Shown in pieces: positions 22,491 through 35,200 of a stretch of 64,000 nucleotides of DNA. Location of the stretch: positions 1 through 64,000 of the forward strand of contig JAKSZP010013303.1 in assembly GCA_022478985.1 (NCBI GenBank), in the 5' to 3' direction. Position 1 is the first letter of the stretch; every line of letters starts with the position of its first letter. The notes beneath the pieces were generated by a model that was not told the origin of the DNA, did not search any database, and saw only the letters and a program-made list of their open reading frames with translations. Source of the stretch: Massospora cicadina. Lineage: Eukaryota; Entomophthoromycota; Entomophthoromycetes; Entomophthorales; Entomophthoraceae. The position numbers and the translations under genes were made by a program.

Positions 22491-25210
22491 AATTGGTTGT
22501 GGATTCCAGCGGCAACCAGCACCAGCAAGCAACCCTCAGCTGGATTCCCACAGAAACAATATCAATCAATATGCTCTGGATAAGCGTAAATCACTATTAA
22601 GATTGCTGTTATGTCACATTTTCAATTTCTTGTAGGCTTTAGTAAGTATCTTGTCTAATGAGACTATTCTAACGCATAATAGTTTGATGTCTTTGCTTAT
22701 CCTTTGGCGTTATTACTAAAAAGTTTATACTGGTTTTCAAAAATCAGAAAAATTATGCCCTATTATTCCTTCTGTACATCTAGGTCATCTCTCATTAAAT
22801 TAATAAAAATCTTAGGATGAATAATCTTTCATTAATAAAAATGATTATTCAGGTTAGGTTTGAGAATGAAAATTATCAAGTTAGATAGCATTCTGATGCT
22901 GTAGTCTTAACTTTACATATCACGATTTTAACTATTGATTAAGTATAGTACAGGCGGAAATGATATTTGCATAGCTGGTCCAGGAATCCAGAGGGTCCAG
23001 GGGAACCATATGAATCAGGAAAGTTAGAAGTTGTGTGGGGGTTTCTATTTCATATGCTCAGATAAATAAACGCTTATAAAACAATGTACTGTATGAAGAC
23101 AGCGCCTTTTAAAATACACACAAAAACTTTTCTATCATAAACATGTTTTTATTATTGTTAAGCTAAGAGCATAATGTAGTTTTAAATTCACAAAGTGGAG
23201 ATTCAACACTATAGTTCTTTTAATTGTAGGCTTTTCAGAGGCTATTTAAAACAAGATCCCCTTTCAGATGACAATCCCTCCTATTAATTTCTTCTAATTC
23301 TCAGGGTTCTCATTTATGAAATTATTACTATTAAGAAGCACTAAGAATGTCAGGATAGAGGCATGATATATACTTAACAGTTAGGAAAACAAAAGCCTAT
23401 GATTTGAGAATATCTATAATAGAAATAAGATAATTGCAGTTGAGACACTGTTGGATGACCATAATGCATCAGCATCGCCTTCTGATGGTTGCTCTGGAAG
23501 GTTTTCTAACAAGGATAAAACTATAATCCCAAAACAGTATAGAGCCCCAAAAACAAAATCGCATGACATATGGCTATGCAGGCGTCTTAGAAGGTACAGC
23601 CCTATAAAAAGGGATTCTACACTGAATATAAACATCTGGGTTTCGTTTCTATAAAGAGGCAGCAAATAAGAGTTACACTGTTTTAATTCTTGGGTATCAT
23701 TCTTGATGTCCATGGCGCCAGATTTCTGATTTATATGGAAGTAACTTTCAAATTTTAAATGTTATTTTAGATATATGAAATCTTTATTAAGGGACCCTAG
23801 AAGATAAATTTGCTCTAAGCACATTCACTTGCTTGTTTTTATAGACTAAGGTATGGGAACTGGGGAATTGCACTTGGGGAAAATCCCGCATATTCTGCAG
23901 ACAACTTGGCCCTTGGGGCCTATTCAGGATTTTAAAACCAAAAAATTCACGTTTAAATCCTATAACCATCTGATAAGCTTCTCAGCCATTTTAAAACTTT
24001 TTAATTAAAACTTTTACAAATTAAAATATCAATCTTAGATTTACTCTCAAGGATTTTAATTAAGGGTCAATATCATTATTTTTGTTAATGTCATCTACAT
24101 GATTTAAAATTAAACTAAACTTTTATTCTTTTTTGAAGGTAGAGGCCCTTGCAACCCGCCTGTTTAGACCTAATATTCCCCTTAGGGAAAACTAAGGCTA
24201 TCTGGTGGTCAGGCATAGCATTGACCATCACACAGATCAGATAATTAAAGATCTATTGACAAAGATCATATGCCAGCCAGGGGTAAAGTAGTTTATTAAG
24301 AATTTATTAGATGATACAAAAAACTGGTTTGCAGGATAAATTAAACCTATGTAATAAAAATTATAAGTGGGCTTATGGATTTGATCTAACTAAATGCTTA
24401 TCAAAAATTGGAGGCGCTAAGTGAGGTAATTGATAGTAATATAATAGTACAATTGTGAAACTACAAGTTTTTTTCTGCTAAACATCAGTTTTTAAAAATC
24501 AACCAAAATGTGGTTTATGGCTCTACTAGAGACTTTTTCTGGAAACTAATAGCAATAATTGTGGGAAAGCCAGAATAAGTACTCCATGACTCATTGTAAC
24601 AAGTGCTAAACACCCTCAAGCATATCAGCCCTCAGTCTTCAACCACAGTACCAACCAGAGTCACCTGCTCTCAGGCAGCAGCAATAAAAACACCCACCTC
24701 TTTATAAGTGGCCACTTCACCAAACACCAGCTCACCAGTTATCATCTATGGAGCCTACACCCCTCAAGAGCTCAGTACACCCTACATCTCACAACAATAT
24801 TGGCCCCCTAGCATGGAGAACATTGCCTATGCAGTTTTAATTGCTTCAGATCAATTAGATGAGCCTCAGACCTTCCATGCACTCTCCTCACCAAATATGT
24901 TTTTTGTTTCACCCCCTATTATTGCTAATGTTAGGTTTCTATATCCCATCTTGTTGGGAGATTCCAAAAGGTCTAATCATTAAACTATCAATCATAATGT
25001 TAAATTAATTGAGCAATCTGGTTCACAGATCATTAAATTGGACCATCCTATTTTTCTTAATGAGAAAGTACGTTATCAAGGTTCGGTATTTTGAAAGCTT
25101 TTTTTAGTACTAGATGGTCCCAACCCAAGGGGGATTCATCGATGTGGTGTTTTGAAAGCTTGAAGTCTCATTTCTCAATAAAAATCAAAGGAAAAAAGAA
25201 ATCTTTTCAA
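22491..25210. other. Unassigned AT-rich interval with small ORFs
   Basis: No transposon domain recognised. A possible primer site lies at 22494. ORFs of note are 23414-23713 (minus, described separately) and a Pro/Ser-rich 24708-24983 (plus; opens with GTG directly after a stop, so not a convincing gene, perhaps a gag remnant). A 12-bp ttttgaaagctt repeats at about 25090 and 25150. Confidence 0.3.
23414..23713 (-). CDS. Candidate 99-residue membrane-like ORF
   Basis: The ATG at 23713 lies in a near-ideal eukaryotic start context (ggcgccATGGAC). The predicted protein has two hydrophobic stretches: about residues 28-45 (FIFSVESLFIGLYLL) and 52-70 (DFVFGALYCFGIIVLSLL). An acidic linker and a short hydrophobic C-terminus follow. 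I do not recognise it. It lies in the longest interval free of recognisable transposon domains, so it might be a host exon or small gene; equally, a 99-codon ORF can arise by chance. No splice or poly(A) context was established. Confidence 0.22.
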   Translation of the reverse strand: MDIKNDTQELKQCNSYLLPLYRNETQMFIFSVESLFIGLYLLRRLHSHMSCDFVFGALYCFGIIVLSLLENLPEQPSEGDADALWSSNSVSTAIILFLL

Positions 25211-27112
25211 CTCTCATTCTACTCAGCATAACTTTCCAAACAAATTATAAGGATAAAAAATTAAATCTTGATCACCTGCTGTAGTTTCACTCTGGTGTAC
25301 TCAGATTCTCCTCTGGCTGCCCAGTGTGGGGAAGCAGTGAAACTCCCTCCACTATTTCTGTCTGACAGGAAAACGTTCTCAGACTGGCTCCCAAAGTCAT
25401 ACTAAACCCCTGGGATGATTCATTCCTCTCAATGATCTCAAAGCCCTCCTCGCTCAAACCCAAACAGTGCCCCGCTGCCCCCTGGTACTCCCCTGGAGCA
25501 ACATGCATTTTGGCCTTAGGGTCAATTATGGGAAACTTTTCCCTTATCATTACCAAGCCATTATTTAAATGGCTCAGGTGGTGATGCATCCCGCCAGTTT
25601 CATTGACTTCCACCCTTATAGGGGGTATTTTGATCTCAGCTTCACATGTGAAGTGGACTCCTCCACTGCAGCAACTGTGCCCCTGGTTTTCCAGGGTACC
25701 CTGCTCCCACAATTCAGACCCAGCTCTCGGTAAAACCATCTTGGTGGTTCAGTTCACTAATTTGCCCAACTACCTTCCCCCTGAAGTGCTCTACCAGGAG
25801 CTTATGGAAGGTTTGGAAACTTATGGCACCAACCTCATCTTGCAATTTGTGGTCTCAAATGGGGCCACATGCCTCGCTGGACCTTGGGTGTATGCCACGA
25901 TCAGCTTTAATCCAATAAAATTACCCTGTCAATTCTCCCTCATGCCAATATCATCTCTACCCACTCATCTGTTCTGGGCCCACATCAAGGATGGACAGAT
26001 GATCTGTCCGTCCTGTTTTGAGTTGGACTACTTAAAATGAAAGTGTTTATCCCTAGCTGCCTCCAATGGCATTGAATCTCATCTGCCATCCTCCAATCTG
26101 GTGCCCACCCTGCGCCAGCTTTGGTATGAGGTATGATCCTACCCCCCTCCCCCAAAGCCTGTTGCTTCATCTGTGCCAACAGCCACCAATCAGCCTCCTA
26201 CTCGCCTCAATGTCACAAACGCTCCATCCATTCAAACACATGATTAGATCCCAGTTTGATCCCATGCATCCTTCAAAAAACCAACCAAACCTCAGGAATA
26301 TGCTGACTCCCAAATTCAATTTAACCAAAATTCCTTTGGATCTATTGGATGAACCAATGAGTCTGGTAATATAATTGAAGACCGCAATATACAAATTGAT
26401 TGGTTTTTGTATATTGACCAAGATTATGAACTACCTAACGCTCATACACCACCAGAAAAATGCTAAAAAGTTCTGCGGCAACCACCAGCTTGTTGTTGAA
26501 GCAACGGCTAAGACAGATGGTCATCCTCTTCTCAAAGCTGCAGCTAAGTCAGTGGCGATACTTACAGGAAGAATTCCTCCTTACAGTAATCCCTTCAAAG
26601 CCAATAAGGTTCAAAAAATATGTTAAACAAAGCCCACAAAACTGCCAATGATGCCATCCAACATGTGACAGAGGTAGTGCAGAATCTTAAATCAAAGTTT
26701 ACCCACTTTAATATCGCCACGTCCAAGAAACTACCCAACACATGCATGAAAGCTGAACTAGCTTTGGAAAATTACGTTGGAACTCTTATGTAAAATGGCA
26801 GTATTCCTACCATCCCGATCATTTGAAATATATATCCACATCCCGCTGATGCCATGACGCCCCTTCTCTCTGCTGTAGCCCGTGCCCTGCTTTGGGATGA
26901 AGACGCTGCCAAGGATGAGCCCCCTGACCCTCCCTCCCCTTCCGCCATGATGAGATAAGCGGTTCCCGCTGTCCTACCTGTTCATTGAGTTCAAAGTTAT
27001 GTGCGTCATCCGCTCATTTTGGGTGGTTAGTTAGTTTTATTTGGCGAGAATTTTATTTTAGGTTTTAAGTTTTGGTAATGTCCGTCCCCTGCTCAGCTTA
27101 ACTCAGTTAAAT
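25211..27112 (+). mobile_element. ORF1-only LINE-like element G, copy 2
   Basis: Collinear with copy 1 along its whole 1.9 kb, from actcagcataact to the tail tccgtcccctgctcagctta plus aaataaaa. It lacks the gypsy insertion and so shows the uninterrupted order: N-terminal block (VVMHPASFIDFHPYRG), middle block, Cys cluster, Pro-rich linker, C-terminal part. A weak target duplication (aaaaaaga on both sides) is possible but unproven. LINE I begins just downstream, so one can ask whether G is part of I; the identical 3' stop in copy 1 argues that it is separate. Confidence 0.65.
25430..26960 (+). pseudogene. G copy 2 ORF1-like protein
   Basis: The best open piece is 25603-26040 (145 codons). 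Its later half reads FTNLPNYLPPEVLYQELMEG, LETYGTNLILQFVVSNGAT and LFWAHIKDGQMICPSCFELD before a stop where copy 1 has a Cys (YLK-stop versus YSKCKC). The upstream part (VDSSTAATVPLVFQGT) is in another frame. After the Cys cluster a Pro-rich stretch and a region ending PPDPPSPSAMMR are shared with copy 1. Architecture (paired alpha/beta-like block, then Cys cluster) parallels LINE H ORF1 (DGLAVYGKIQYF, FILMPHL, then CCHC), so I infer an RNA-binding ORF1 protein. No enzymatic domain is present. Confidence 0.5.
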
Positions 27113-27699
27113 AAAAAAGATTCAGTGTTTGCCCAGTTACAATCTCAACTGTCCCATTTACCCCTTAAGCTTATTTTCAAGTCAGCACTTAATAATCACA
27201 AGCTATCAAATGAACTATATTCAAATAAGTTGGAGAGTATAGCACAATAAATCACACTAAAAGTAAAATCGCTATGTAAACATGAATTTTTGGTGTGATA
27301 AATTAGTGACCTTCCCTAACAGGCTGAAGTTAATTCCAATCTAGATTGGTCAAACTGGCCTGGAGATGCTCAACAAACCGCCTTCAGCTAGCCATCACCA
27401 GCAACCACTGAAGTGCGACAGCAAATGTGTAACCCCAGAAAACTTGCCCACAACACCTACTCAAATTTACCTACAATTTTGGCTCCAAGCAAGCATAAGC
27501 ATACCAAGGGGCCACTGGGGTTTGATAAAAACCCCTTACACCAGTAATGACTAAAGATGATCCATATGAAGCGGCATTTATAGCCATGTAAAGAAGAAAT
27601 GGACAAAAACTAGAGTGCGAATAGAACTACCTCGCTCAACCCTCTCTCATGAAATCCGCCTTTGTTTTAGGCTTAATCCTGTTGAATTAAACAGAGAGG

Positions 27700-28800
27700 A
27701 TAACTTCTCAGACATTTTCATCAATTGCAGAGACATTACCAAATAACAACATCATCCATATATTGGTGGAAGATGCTACATTGATGTGGGATTCACTGAA
27801 GCTGACCTTGCTGACCATGCTGCCACCCTTAAGATTGTTACTCCAAGTGGTTCTCTTAATATTGTCGCAAATGTTCTCACCTGGAAAAATCTCATGGGTT
27901 ACTTTTCCATTCTCCAAAATACTATTGATCCAAAATCACCCAAACTGGAGCTCCATCGTGGTTTAACGGAATTTGGGTCCGTACTCTCAGTAGACTTTAT
28001 TGTCCCCTCTTACTATGGTCCCACTCAAAAAGCCCACCTGGAAAGGGAATCATTTATCCCCTCCCCCACTATGACCAAAAAATATAAGGGTGATTCCTCA
28101 CGTGGCAGTATTTTAGGAGTTTACCCAGAGCAACTCTATATTGACACTGACCATGCGCCAAGTTGATTATGATGTAATGCCCTTTGACACCTGTATAATG
28201 GCTGAACGGGTTAAATACAAGATCTCTCAGCCACCAATTAGGGGCCTAAACTAGGACAAAAACGTTTCCTTGTAACTGCAAAAGCAATTTTCAACCCACA
28301 CAATGAGCTCTAGTTCAGGAAATAACCCTGAAACCATTCATTGTGCAGCTGAAATTGCAGTACTGGTAGTAGGTTTACACATTTTTGGAACCCAAGTCCC
28401 TTCCCTAGTGGTCACACCGTCCATTTTTTTCAGAGTCAACGCACTTCTATGCTAAGCGCAAGGTATCCAACACAAGGCGGGAATCATCAGCAACCCCCAC
28501 CAAACAATCCAAAGTACCCCCATCATTTTCTACCAGCACTCTCCCGCACCAAACAAGAGCTTTTTGATTGATCTCAACCCACCAACAATGAAAAGAAATC
28601 CACAAACCGTGGTAGATGCAACTACTTTAAGAGCCCTACTCCTCCTAAATTACACACCTCGCAAAGATAATTTGCAATGTTGGAGGATGATAATAAGGAA
28701 CTATTCTCATCCAATGTTCATTTTGCTGAGGTCACAATTGATTAACATCAGAAACAAGCTCTACAACCTAACAGGGGTAACATCTTTGAATAGTTTTTAG
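27700..28800 (+). pseudogene. LINE I ORF1-like remnant
   Basis: The piece 27786-28166 reads FTEADLADHAATLKIVTPSG, SLNIVANVLTW and later HRGLTEFGSVLSVDFIVPS. This follows the same spacing as LINE H ORF1 (FESKKAADKAAVVRIVIDLP, VIETKCTRW, LKDGLAVYGKIQYF), which supports an ORF1-type RNA-binding role. I could not find a clear zinc knuckle. Beyond 28200 only short broken pieces remain, e.g. 28564-28800, which is unrecognised. Confidence 0.45.
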
Positions 28801-28899
28801 GATCCTCCTCCCCCTTCCCCCAGCCACATCTCAATTACCCCAATGCTCCACTGGCTCGCTGAAAAGTTTAGTCAAGATAATAGACTCAAAACTATCTCC

Positions 28900-31800
28900 T
28901 TATAGCTGCAGGTATAAGCACTATCAACCCCAGGATGATGATGAGAGCAGCTATGAGTCCCCACTGAAGTGCCTTGACCCTGAAACCCATAAACTCAAAT
29001 GCTTTATAGGACTTAAAAGTAGAGCTTTCCTCCTCTGCAAATTCAGGTCAGTGCGGATTTACTTGGCTGTTTTCCAGGAGCCTCATTTTCACTCCAATGA
29101 GTATAAACCATAAAATGATTATCTTTAGCAATATTTACTAGAAAGATTATCACGCCCTTATAATTTTGAGACTAAATATCAAGACCCATGCCTTTCAAAA
29201 CTCATAGGTGGCCGTTTTATACTGCCAAGCTCACAACGCATATCTTCTTTTTTTACTCGCCACCATTATATACCTGCCTCATCCAGGGGCTGACAAAAAC
29301 CGGCTAATAAAGGAGCAAGTTACCATAATCTACTGCAGAACTTAATCCTAAAGGGAGTTTCAACACTACCATAAGCTGAGTTCGTAACTCTTACCTCTCT
29401 ACAACAAAGGACGCCCTGGATCCATTATACTCCAGGTAACCTTCATACTTTTGCCTTCACAGAACGCTGCCATTCTCCACTTATGGCCTTGGTTGTATGA
29501 GCAGGATCCAATCTAACGTAGAATTAAACACAATTAGCATCGCGCATTGAATTGTCTCTAATAGGTCCCATTCTGGTTTGATGTGTCCCACTCTTAATGG
29601 CACGTGACAATCAATTAAGTGATCGCAAGTCACTCACAGTTGTCCAAACCACAACTCTCAGACCATCGCTTAGGTTTAGGCAGAAGGTTGCCCCAGCTTT
29701 TCCAAGAAACCAAATTTTATTAAGGAGAAGTTTTTTACAACCATGTAGTATAACCTTTCCTCATAAAAACCTTCCTGAACAACCACAGCGCGAGTTGGGA
29801 AGTGAAAAAGCGGGAATCAACCAGCTAGCTTATTTTTATAAACAATTATGACTTCAATTTGCAGCAGAATCAAAAAGGCTGAGCTAGAATTGAGTACCTG
29901 AAACAGAAACGCAAAATTTCTCCTACACAGTTGGCTAAATGACTGAGAAGCCTCTCAGAAGTTCTTCGCTCAAAATTTCACATGGAATGAAGAGCAGACA
30001 GCCAACTTCATGTCTTCCACTAGTATGCTTTGCGGGAAAGCCCTACTCGCTTCTTCTTTCAAAATAAAAATAGCCAGATGTACAGCGCAGGAAATCATAG
30101 CACTTAAGATTGACATCACCACTTCAATGGATGAAGAAGCCATCACTCATGAACTTCAGCGCTTCTACTTTTAACTGTTTCATGCTGACCAAGTTGACAC
30201 GTCAGATATGCAAGACATTTTTGTGGCGAATTTTAGCGCCTCCCACTGACTCACAATCATAAGAAGCTCTTATTTCCCATATCACCTACCAGGAGATTAT
30301 GGAAATCCTCTTTAAATCTCTACGGCTTAAAGTCACTTCCAAGACGGCATATCTTTTGAAGTATACCTTATAGAACCTGCAGTGAAAGACAAATTCCTCT
30401 GAAACCTTTTCATCTCAATTTTGGCTCAAGGCGAAGTCCTCAATGATTTTAGGGGTTCAATCATGACTCATTCATAAAAGTCAGACCATTAAACCTGTTC
30501 AACTGGCGCCCTATAGCTTTGATAACGCGTACCACACGTTATTCACAAAGCTTCTGGCCAACTGCATAACAGCATGGATGTCACGCCGTCTGAACTCCTT
30601 CCAACATGGTTTTTATTCTGAGAAAGGTCAATATGGGAAATTATAATGAACTCCTTGCAACTTTGACTACTAACTCACGCAGAGCGAATGACTTTGTGGT
30701 TCTTCTGGATATAAAGAAGGCTTACGATTAATTGTCTGTAACTACATAGATGCCTTCTTAGCCTGCTTTTACCCTCCTTCAAACTTATGACGTTAGGTCT
30801 CCGCGTTATATGACAAATTCCTACCAGACTCCTTGCATTAACGGGATTCACAGCGGTTGTTACTGTTGGGAAGAGTCTCTGACAAGTCTATCCTTTGATT
30901 CCCATCCTTTTTAATTTCAATCTAACTCTCCTATATAGCCTCCTTTAAGGAGAAGCTAATGAGGATAGTAGTACCAGGTAAGGCTCTTACCCTCACTATG
31001 GCATTTGAAGATGACACTACCATCACGTTTGATTGGCCTGAGGAAGCTACTCTTGCAGATGTGAGCCTTGAGAGGTACCCAAGGAATCCAACGCCAAGGT
31101 CAACATCTCCAAAAAAACGGTTGTAAAGGTGGCTCACTCACACCCCTCACCAATTGTTTTGGAGCCTACGCACGGCTCCTTCAGTTACCTGAGTCCTAAA
31201 CAACTCAGAATGAGTTCACTCTATGCTAATGAGGACTGATCCTAGAAGAGGTGAATTCCAGGATTACCAGCTGGAACAGACGGAATATAACCCCCAGGGT
31301 CATACCTTGATGGCCAACGTTTTCTCCTATATGAAGTTTGGTTTCTCACACATGTCCATTCTCAGACAAATTCTATACGCAGCTCAACATTATCCTCCAT
31401 TGTTGGATCTGGTGCTTAGAATTACCAACCCATGACACTGTCAACAATATCACAACCCCGCAATGAAGGGGCTAGGGATCCAGACACCCAATATTATTCC
31501 ACCTCCATTTATCTGAAGCTCCTTCATCCAATTGATGCTTGAAAGAGACCCTTATGCTCCAGTAAGCGCCTGCTCACCGCCAATTTTTGTCAGCATCTCT
31601 GGGCCTTCCCAGAGCATCGCTGAAATATTTAGTGGAGTGGCTTACTAACCACCCAGGCCATCGCCTCAAACTCGCCTCCTCCAAATATTGGAATCAAGCT
31701 TTCCTTGCCCTAAAACGAGTGGTTACATATGTGTACCACGCCTTCCCATACAGAAGGGATGGCTCATGACTCAGTCCATGTCGCCATGTGGTAGTATAAA

Positions 31801-32300
31801 ATGAACAGTTAGTCATACCTCTCCTTAACCTCTAGAATAGACCTCTTTTTGATCATTCCTTCTGAACTTCTCCCTCCATCAACGAGCATAAAACTCCAGA
31901 GGCTATGGCTTTATGTTTACCACCCAATAATTTCTGTTAAGGTGTCTAAAACCCTATGGCCGACTTTATTGTTCATACAGTACAGGGATCAAATTAGCCC
32001 TAACTTACAAGTCTGCAGTTTCCATCGTTGTTTGGAGCCTATTGAGTCCCATCTCTATCACTTTCATAATTTTCCCAGGGGTCACCGCGTTCTGGCTTAA
32101 GGTTTACGCACTCCTCCATGCCCTTCCATGATCTGGAAACACTGTTCAGGTCTGTTCTTTGAGAAGACCCTACCTAGATGCTACTGACTCCTCTGAGTCC
32201 TTGCCTATCCCACAGCACTATAAGTAAGTCACAATTTCTTGTTTTGAGCAGGTTTTGACTCAAAAGTAAGGACCCTACAGCACATGAATGCCCAATTATC
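28900..32300 (+). pseudogene. LINE I ORF2 remnant (EN and RT)
   Basis: Near 29597-29650 NQLSDRKSLTVVQTTTLRP resembles the SDHxxL end of AP-type endonucleases. RT landmarks: FNWRPIALI near 30500, FVVLLDIKKAYD at about 30690-30730 (followed by a stop), and FEDD at 31014-31025, aligned to the FADD of LINE H and the usual YADD. Its first Asp pair is intact but the Ala is replaced by Glu. A thumb-like piece (31223-31435) follows. There are many stops and frameshifts. Assignment to a LINE is firm; the family is not determined. Confidence 0.6.
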
Positions 32301-32470
32301 ATATATACTTTAAGGTGGCTTTGAAAGTCTCAACTATGTTACTACCCTATCCCGCTCAAATTTCAGCTGCAGATAGGCTCTGCCGCACCTGCCCCCTCCA
32401 TTTCCTGACGTCTCCTCCCTCCCTTTCCCTCACCTCCAGCTCTCAGGAGCCAGGTGTAATTAAATAAAAT

Positions 32471-32899
32471 CAATGAATCTGCCCTCAGGTGGGACCATTT
32501 AGCACTAAAAAAACAACTGGTAACTGCATATAAAAACGTGAAGCATGGGGTTTAATCCACAGTAGAAAAATCTTATAGGCATCAGCGTAACATAATCCAA
32601 ATGAAGCCTTTCTCCATGTATAATTTTAATATAGATTAAATAAAAACAGTTAATCAGATGTTTGGTCAGACCAATTGCAACAAACCCCCTCTTGACCAAA
32701 CTTTAGAGAACAAAGATGACTGGAAGGGTATAAGTTATTGAGAGCCCATGGTTATTATGCTGGAGCTTTACAGTACTCTTTAAAAACTTTAGCGAGCACC
32801 TGATTAATAAGGTAGCCCTTAGTGGGTTCTTTCAGACTATATACATCATTGGATGTCTTTATCAATGATCTTAAAGGGTCCTTTCCATATATATTCTAA
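32471..32899. other. Unassigned interval
   Basis: AT-rich, with no ORF I can support. It may contain the 3' end and LTR of gypsy J (minus strand), but no LTR pair was found. Confidence 0.3.
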
Positions 32900-35200
32900 T
32901 TTTATTTCTTACAAAATTTTGGTTTTCATAATATAATAACAAAACTCCTACAGCAAAGATAATAAGGTCCACCAATCCTCATTACTACACTTCCAAGACT
33001 TATAATTCTTTGCCAGCGCGTTGGAGTATGCTTTATTTTGTAGCTGGATTAATTCTGTGTAATTTTTTCCAAATATTGGTTAGAAACAAAGCTATTCTAT
33101 TGACAGTAGTATCAAAATTGTGGGTAGCACAAAATGCTTCCTATATAGTAACTGGGACGATGAGTTCTCCAATGCTGAGTGATATTTTATATTATATGCA
33201 AAAACAGCGGATGGAATGAAGAGTTTCCAGATAGACGCCTTTCAAAAATTTAACCAACGGAAAATACCAACAGATGTATCATTTACTTTTTCTATGATGG
33301 CGTTAGTCTCAGTAAAATAGGTCATATACTATATTTATCATATAACCATCAAGTCATTTTGTTTATAAATAGCTTAAAGCAAAAAATAAGACATAATTAG
33401 TTAAAATTAAACGGTGGGCAAACATTCCAGTAAACTATGGTTAAAGAACTTAGTTGTCATCATAGCGCCCTATCTTTGTTGATTGATTTTGGCCTCCATT
33501 CACTTAGTGAGGTTCTCAATGTCCCTGATTATATACTTAAATGGCCCACAAAGGTTGGGCAGTAAACTACAACATTGACTTTAATGGTGTTATAAGCACA
33601 TATAGGTTAGATCAGTTTGTTAGAATGTGGCCTTCCATTAGGGAGATTTAGAGTTGTAATTTTCTGCAACAACTGAGCATATCAAATAATAATAAAACAT
33701 CGATCACAATTGATAGTACAATCTTAACTTCTCAAGAGTTTGTTATAGCAGACATGAAGCGTCGCCATATAAGCCATGATAATCAAGTCAGTCTGCTTAG
33801 TAGGCCTAGGAAACAGAGAGTGTTGTGCGTCAATACGCTTGTAAAGTTGTTTATTATTTGTCAAGGATAATATGCCTTAACTTTACTAAATTCCTTTAAC
33901 TTTTTCAGAGACATTACTATAGTGATGAGCTATTATCTCGTCAAACTTTTTTAATAACTAGATGTGCCGCAAAGACACATGTATAAGCATCATAGACCAT
34001 CAGCATTTTGTTGTCAATGTTGGTCCAGTGATGATTATTGAAGCCATATGTTAGTAGTTATATAGGCCATTGGGCCTGCCGCCCTTCTGGCTCCCCAAAT
34101 TCTGTACCAGTGCAGAGAGGCATGGTAATTTATCACTATAAATATACTCCATGAAGAATAATGGAATTTGTTTACATGAATTAATGCTAAATACTCTTTC
34201 TCATTAATGGTATAACACCATTTGTGTACATCCAGTGTTTAGCTATAATAATCATGGGGTGCTTGACTCCTTCATAGTTGTTTTGTATAACACTACTACC
34301 TAAGCGGTGAGGGATGTGTCTGTATAAGTATTAATCAGTTTAATAAAGCTTGGTTACATAAGTGTCAGTGTTTTGGTGAGTTAAAGTCTTAATTTTTTAA
34401 AGGCCAGTTGGGTGTTCGCCATATACTCATATTAAACACCGTTTTTTTAGGAGTTAAAATAGTGGCTGCCCTACATCATTATAATTTTTTGAAACAACGT
34501 CAATAGCTAATTTATAAAGTAACATTTGTATGTAATACTTTGTACTTGGCCACATCATTTGTTTAATTGCTTCAGCTTTTAAAGCTTGGGTTATAAGCCA
34601 CGTTTTTCAATGATGAACCCCAGATATAAAGTTTTTCTAAGAAGTTGCACTTCCATGACTTAATCTTAAGAGTAATCTTGGAAAGGAGTCTTAAACTTCT
34701 CAAGATTTGAAGGTGTTAAGTAAACGTTGTGGAGAGAACATTGTTATCATATTTTTATTATTAAAAAAAGGGTTTTAGAGTCGCCTAATGTGTTTTCATA
34801 TCTTGAAGGAAAGTTGAAGTAAATTTCACAGCTATTACATTAATCGTATGGGTTGAAAGGGACCCTTAGAAATGATCATGTACACTTGTCCTGATCACCT
34901 TATGGCAGCTCAATATGCCAGAATCTGAAAATTATAGTATAGCTGAAAAATAATGAAAATAACTAAATGTCTATTGTATTCTCAATGCATGGTAATAGAT
35001 TGGAATTCTTTATAGTAATTTTAAATTCCTACAATATGTTTACCTCATGATTAGAAACATCTATTGCATTTCACGCAGATCATTATAATAGATATATATA
35101 CTTTATCAGAAAGTTGCACAGGATCAAACTACCCCTGAAGCAATGGGAAAGAAACATGATGACTTCTTTCCCTCAAGAAATAGTAAAAAAACTATGATAA
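32900..35200 (-). mobile_element. Degraded Ty3/gypsy element J
   Basis: On the minus strand RT is suggested by FWHIELP near 34930, matching YWQIELP of B, C and D. RNase H is clearer: EGVKHPMII near 34275, YTINEKEYLALIHVNKF (34200-34155), and YHASLHW followed by an LxxPEGRxAQW-like block near 34110-34060. Weak integrase-like sequence lies at about 33900-33000. The order on the minus strand is RT-RH-IN. No intact ORF and no LTR were identified, and limits are approximate. It is as decayed as M. Confidence 0.55.

Larger units (their letters stand above)
27130..32470 (+). mobile_element. LINE I, degraded
   Basis: A second non-LTR lineage, more decayed than H. ORF1-like sequence is at 27700-28800, endonuclease-like at about 28900-29680 and RT at about 30200-31100; C-terminal remnants reach about 32300. 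The 3' end gtgtaattaaataaaatc near 32455-32470 is short and A-rich. The limits are estimates; no target duplication was established. The left end abuts G copy 2. Confidence 0.6.

Noticed and set aside
25190..27125. aaaaaaga on both sides of G copy 2 as a firm target duplication
   Set aside because: Only about 8 bp of low-complexity sequence match, too weak to claim.
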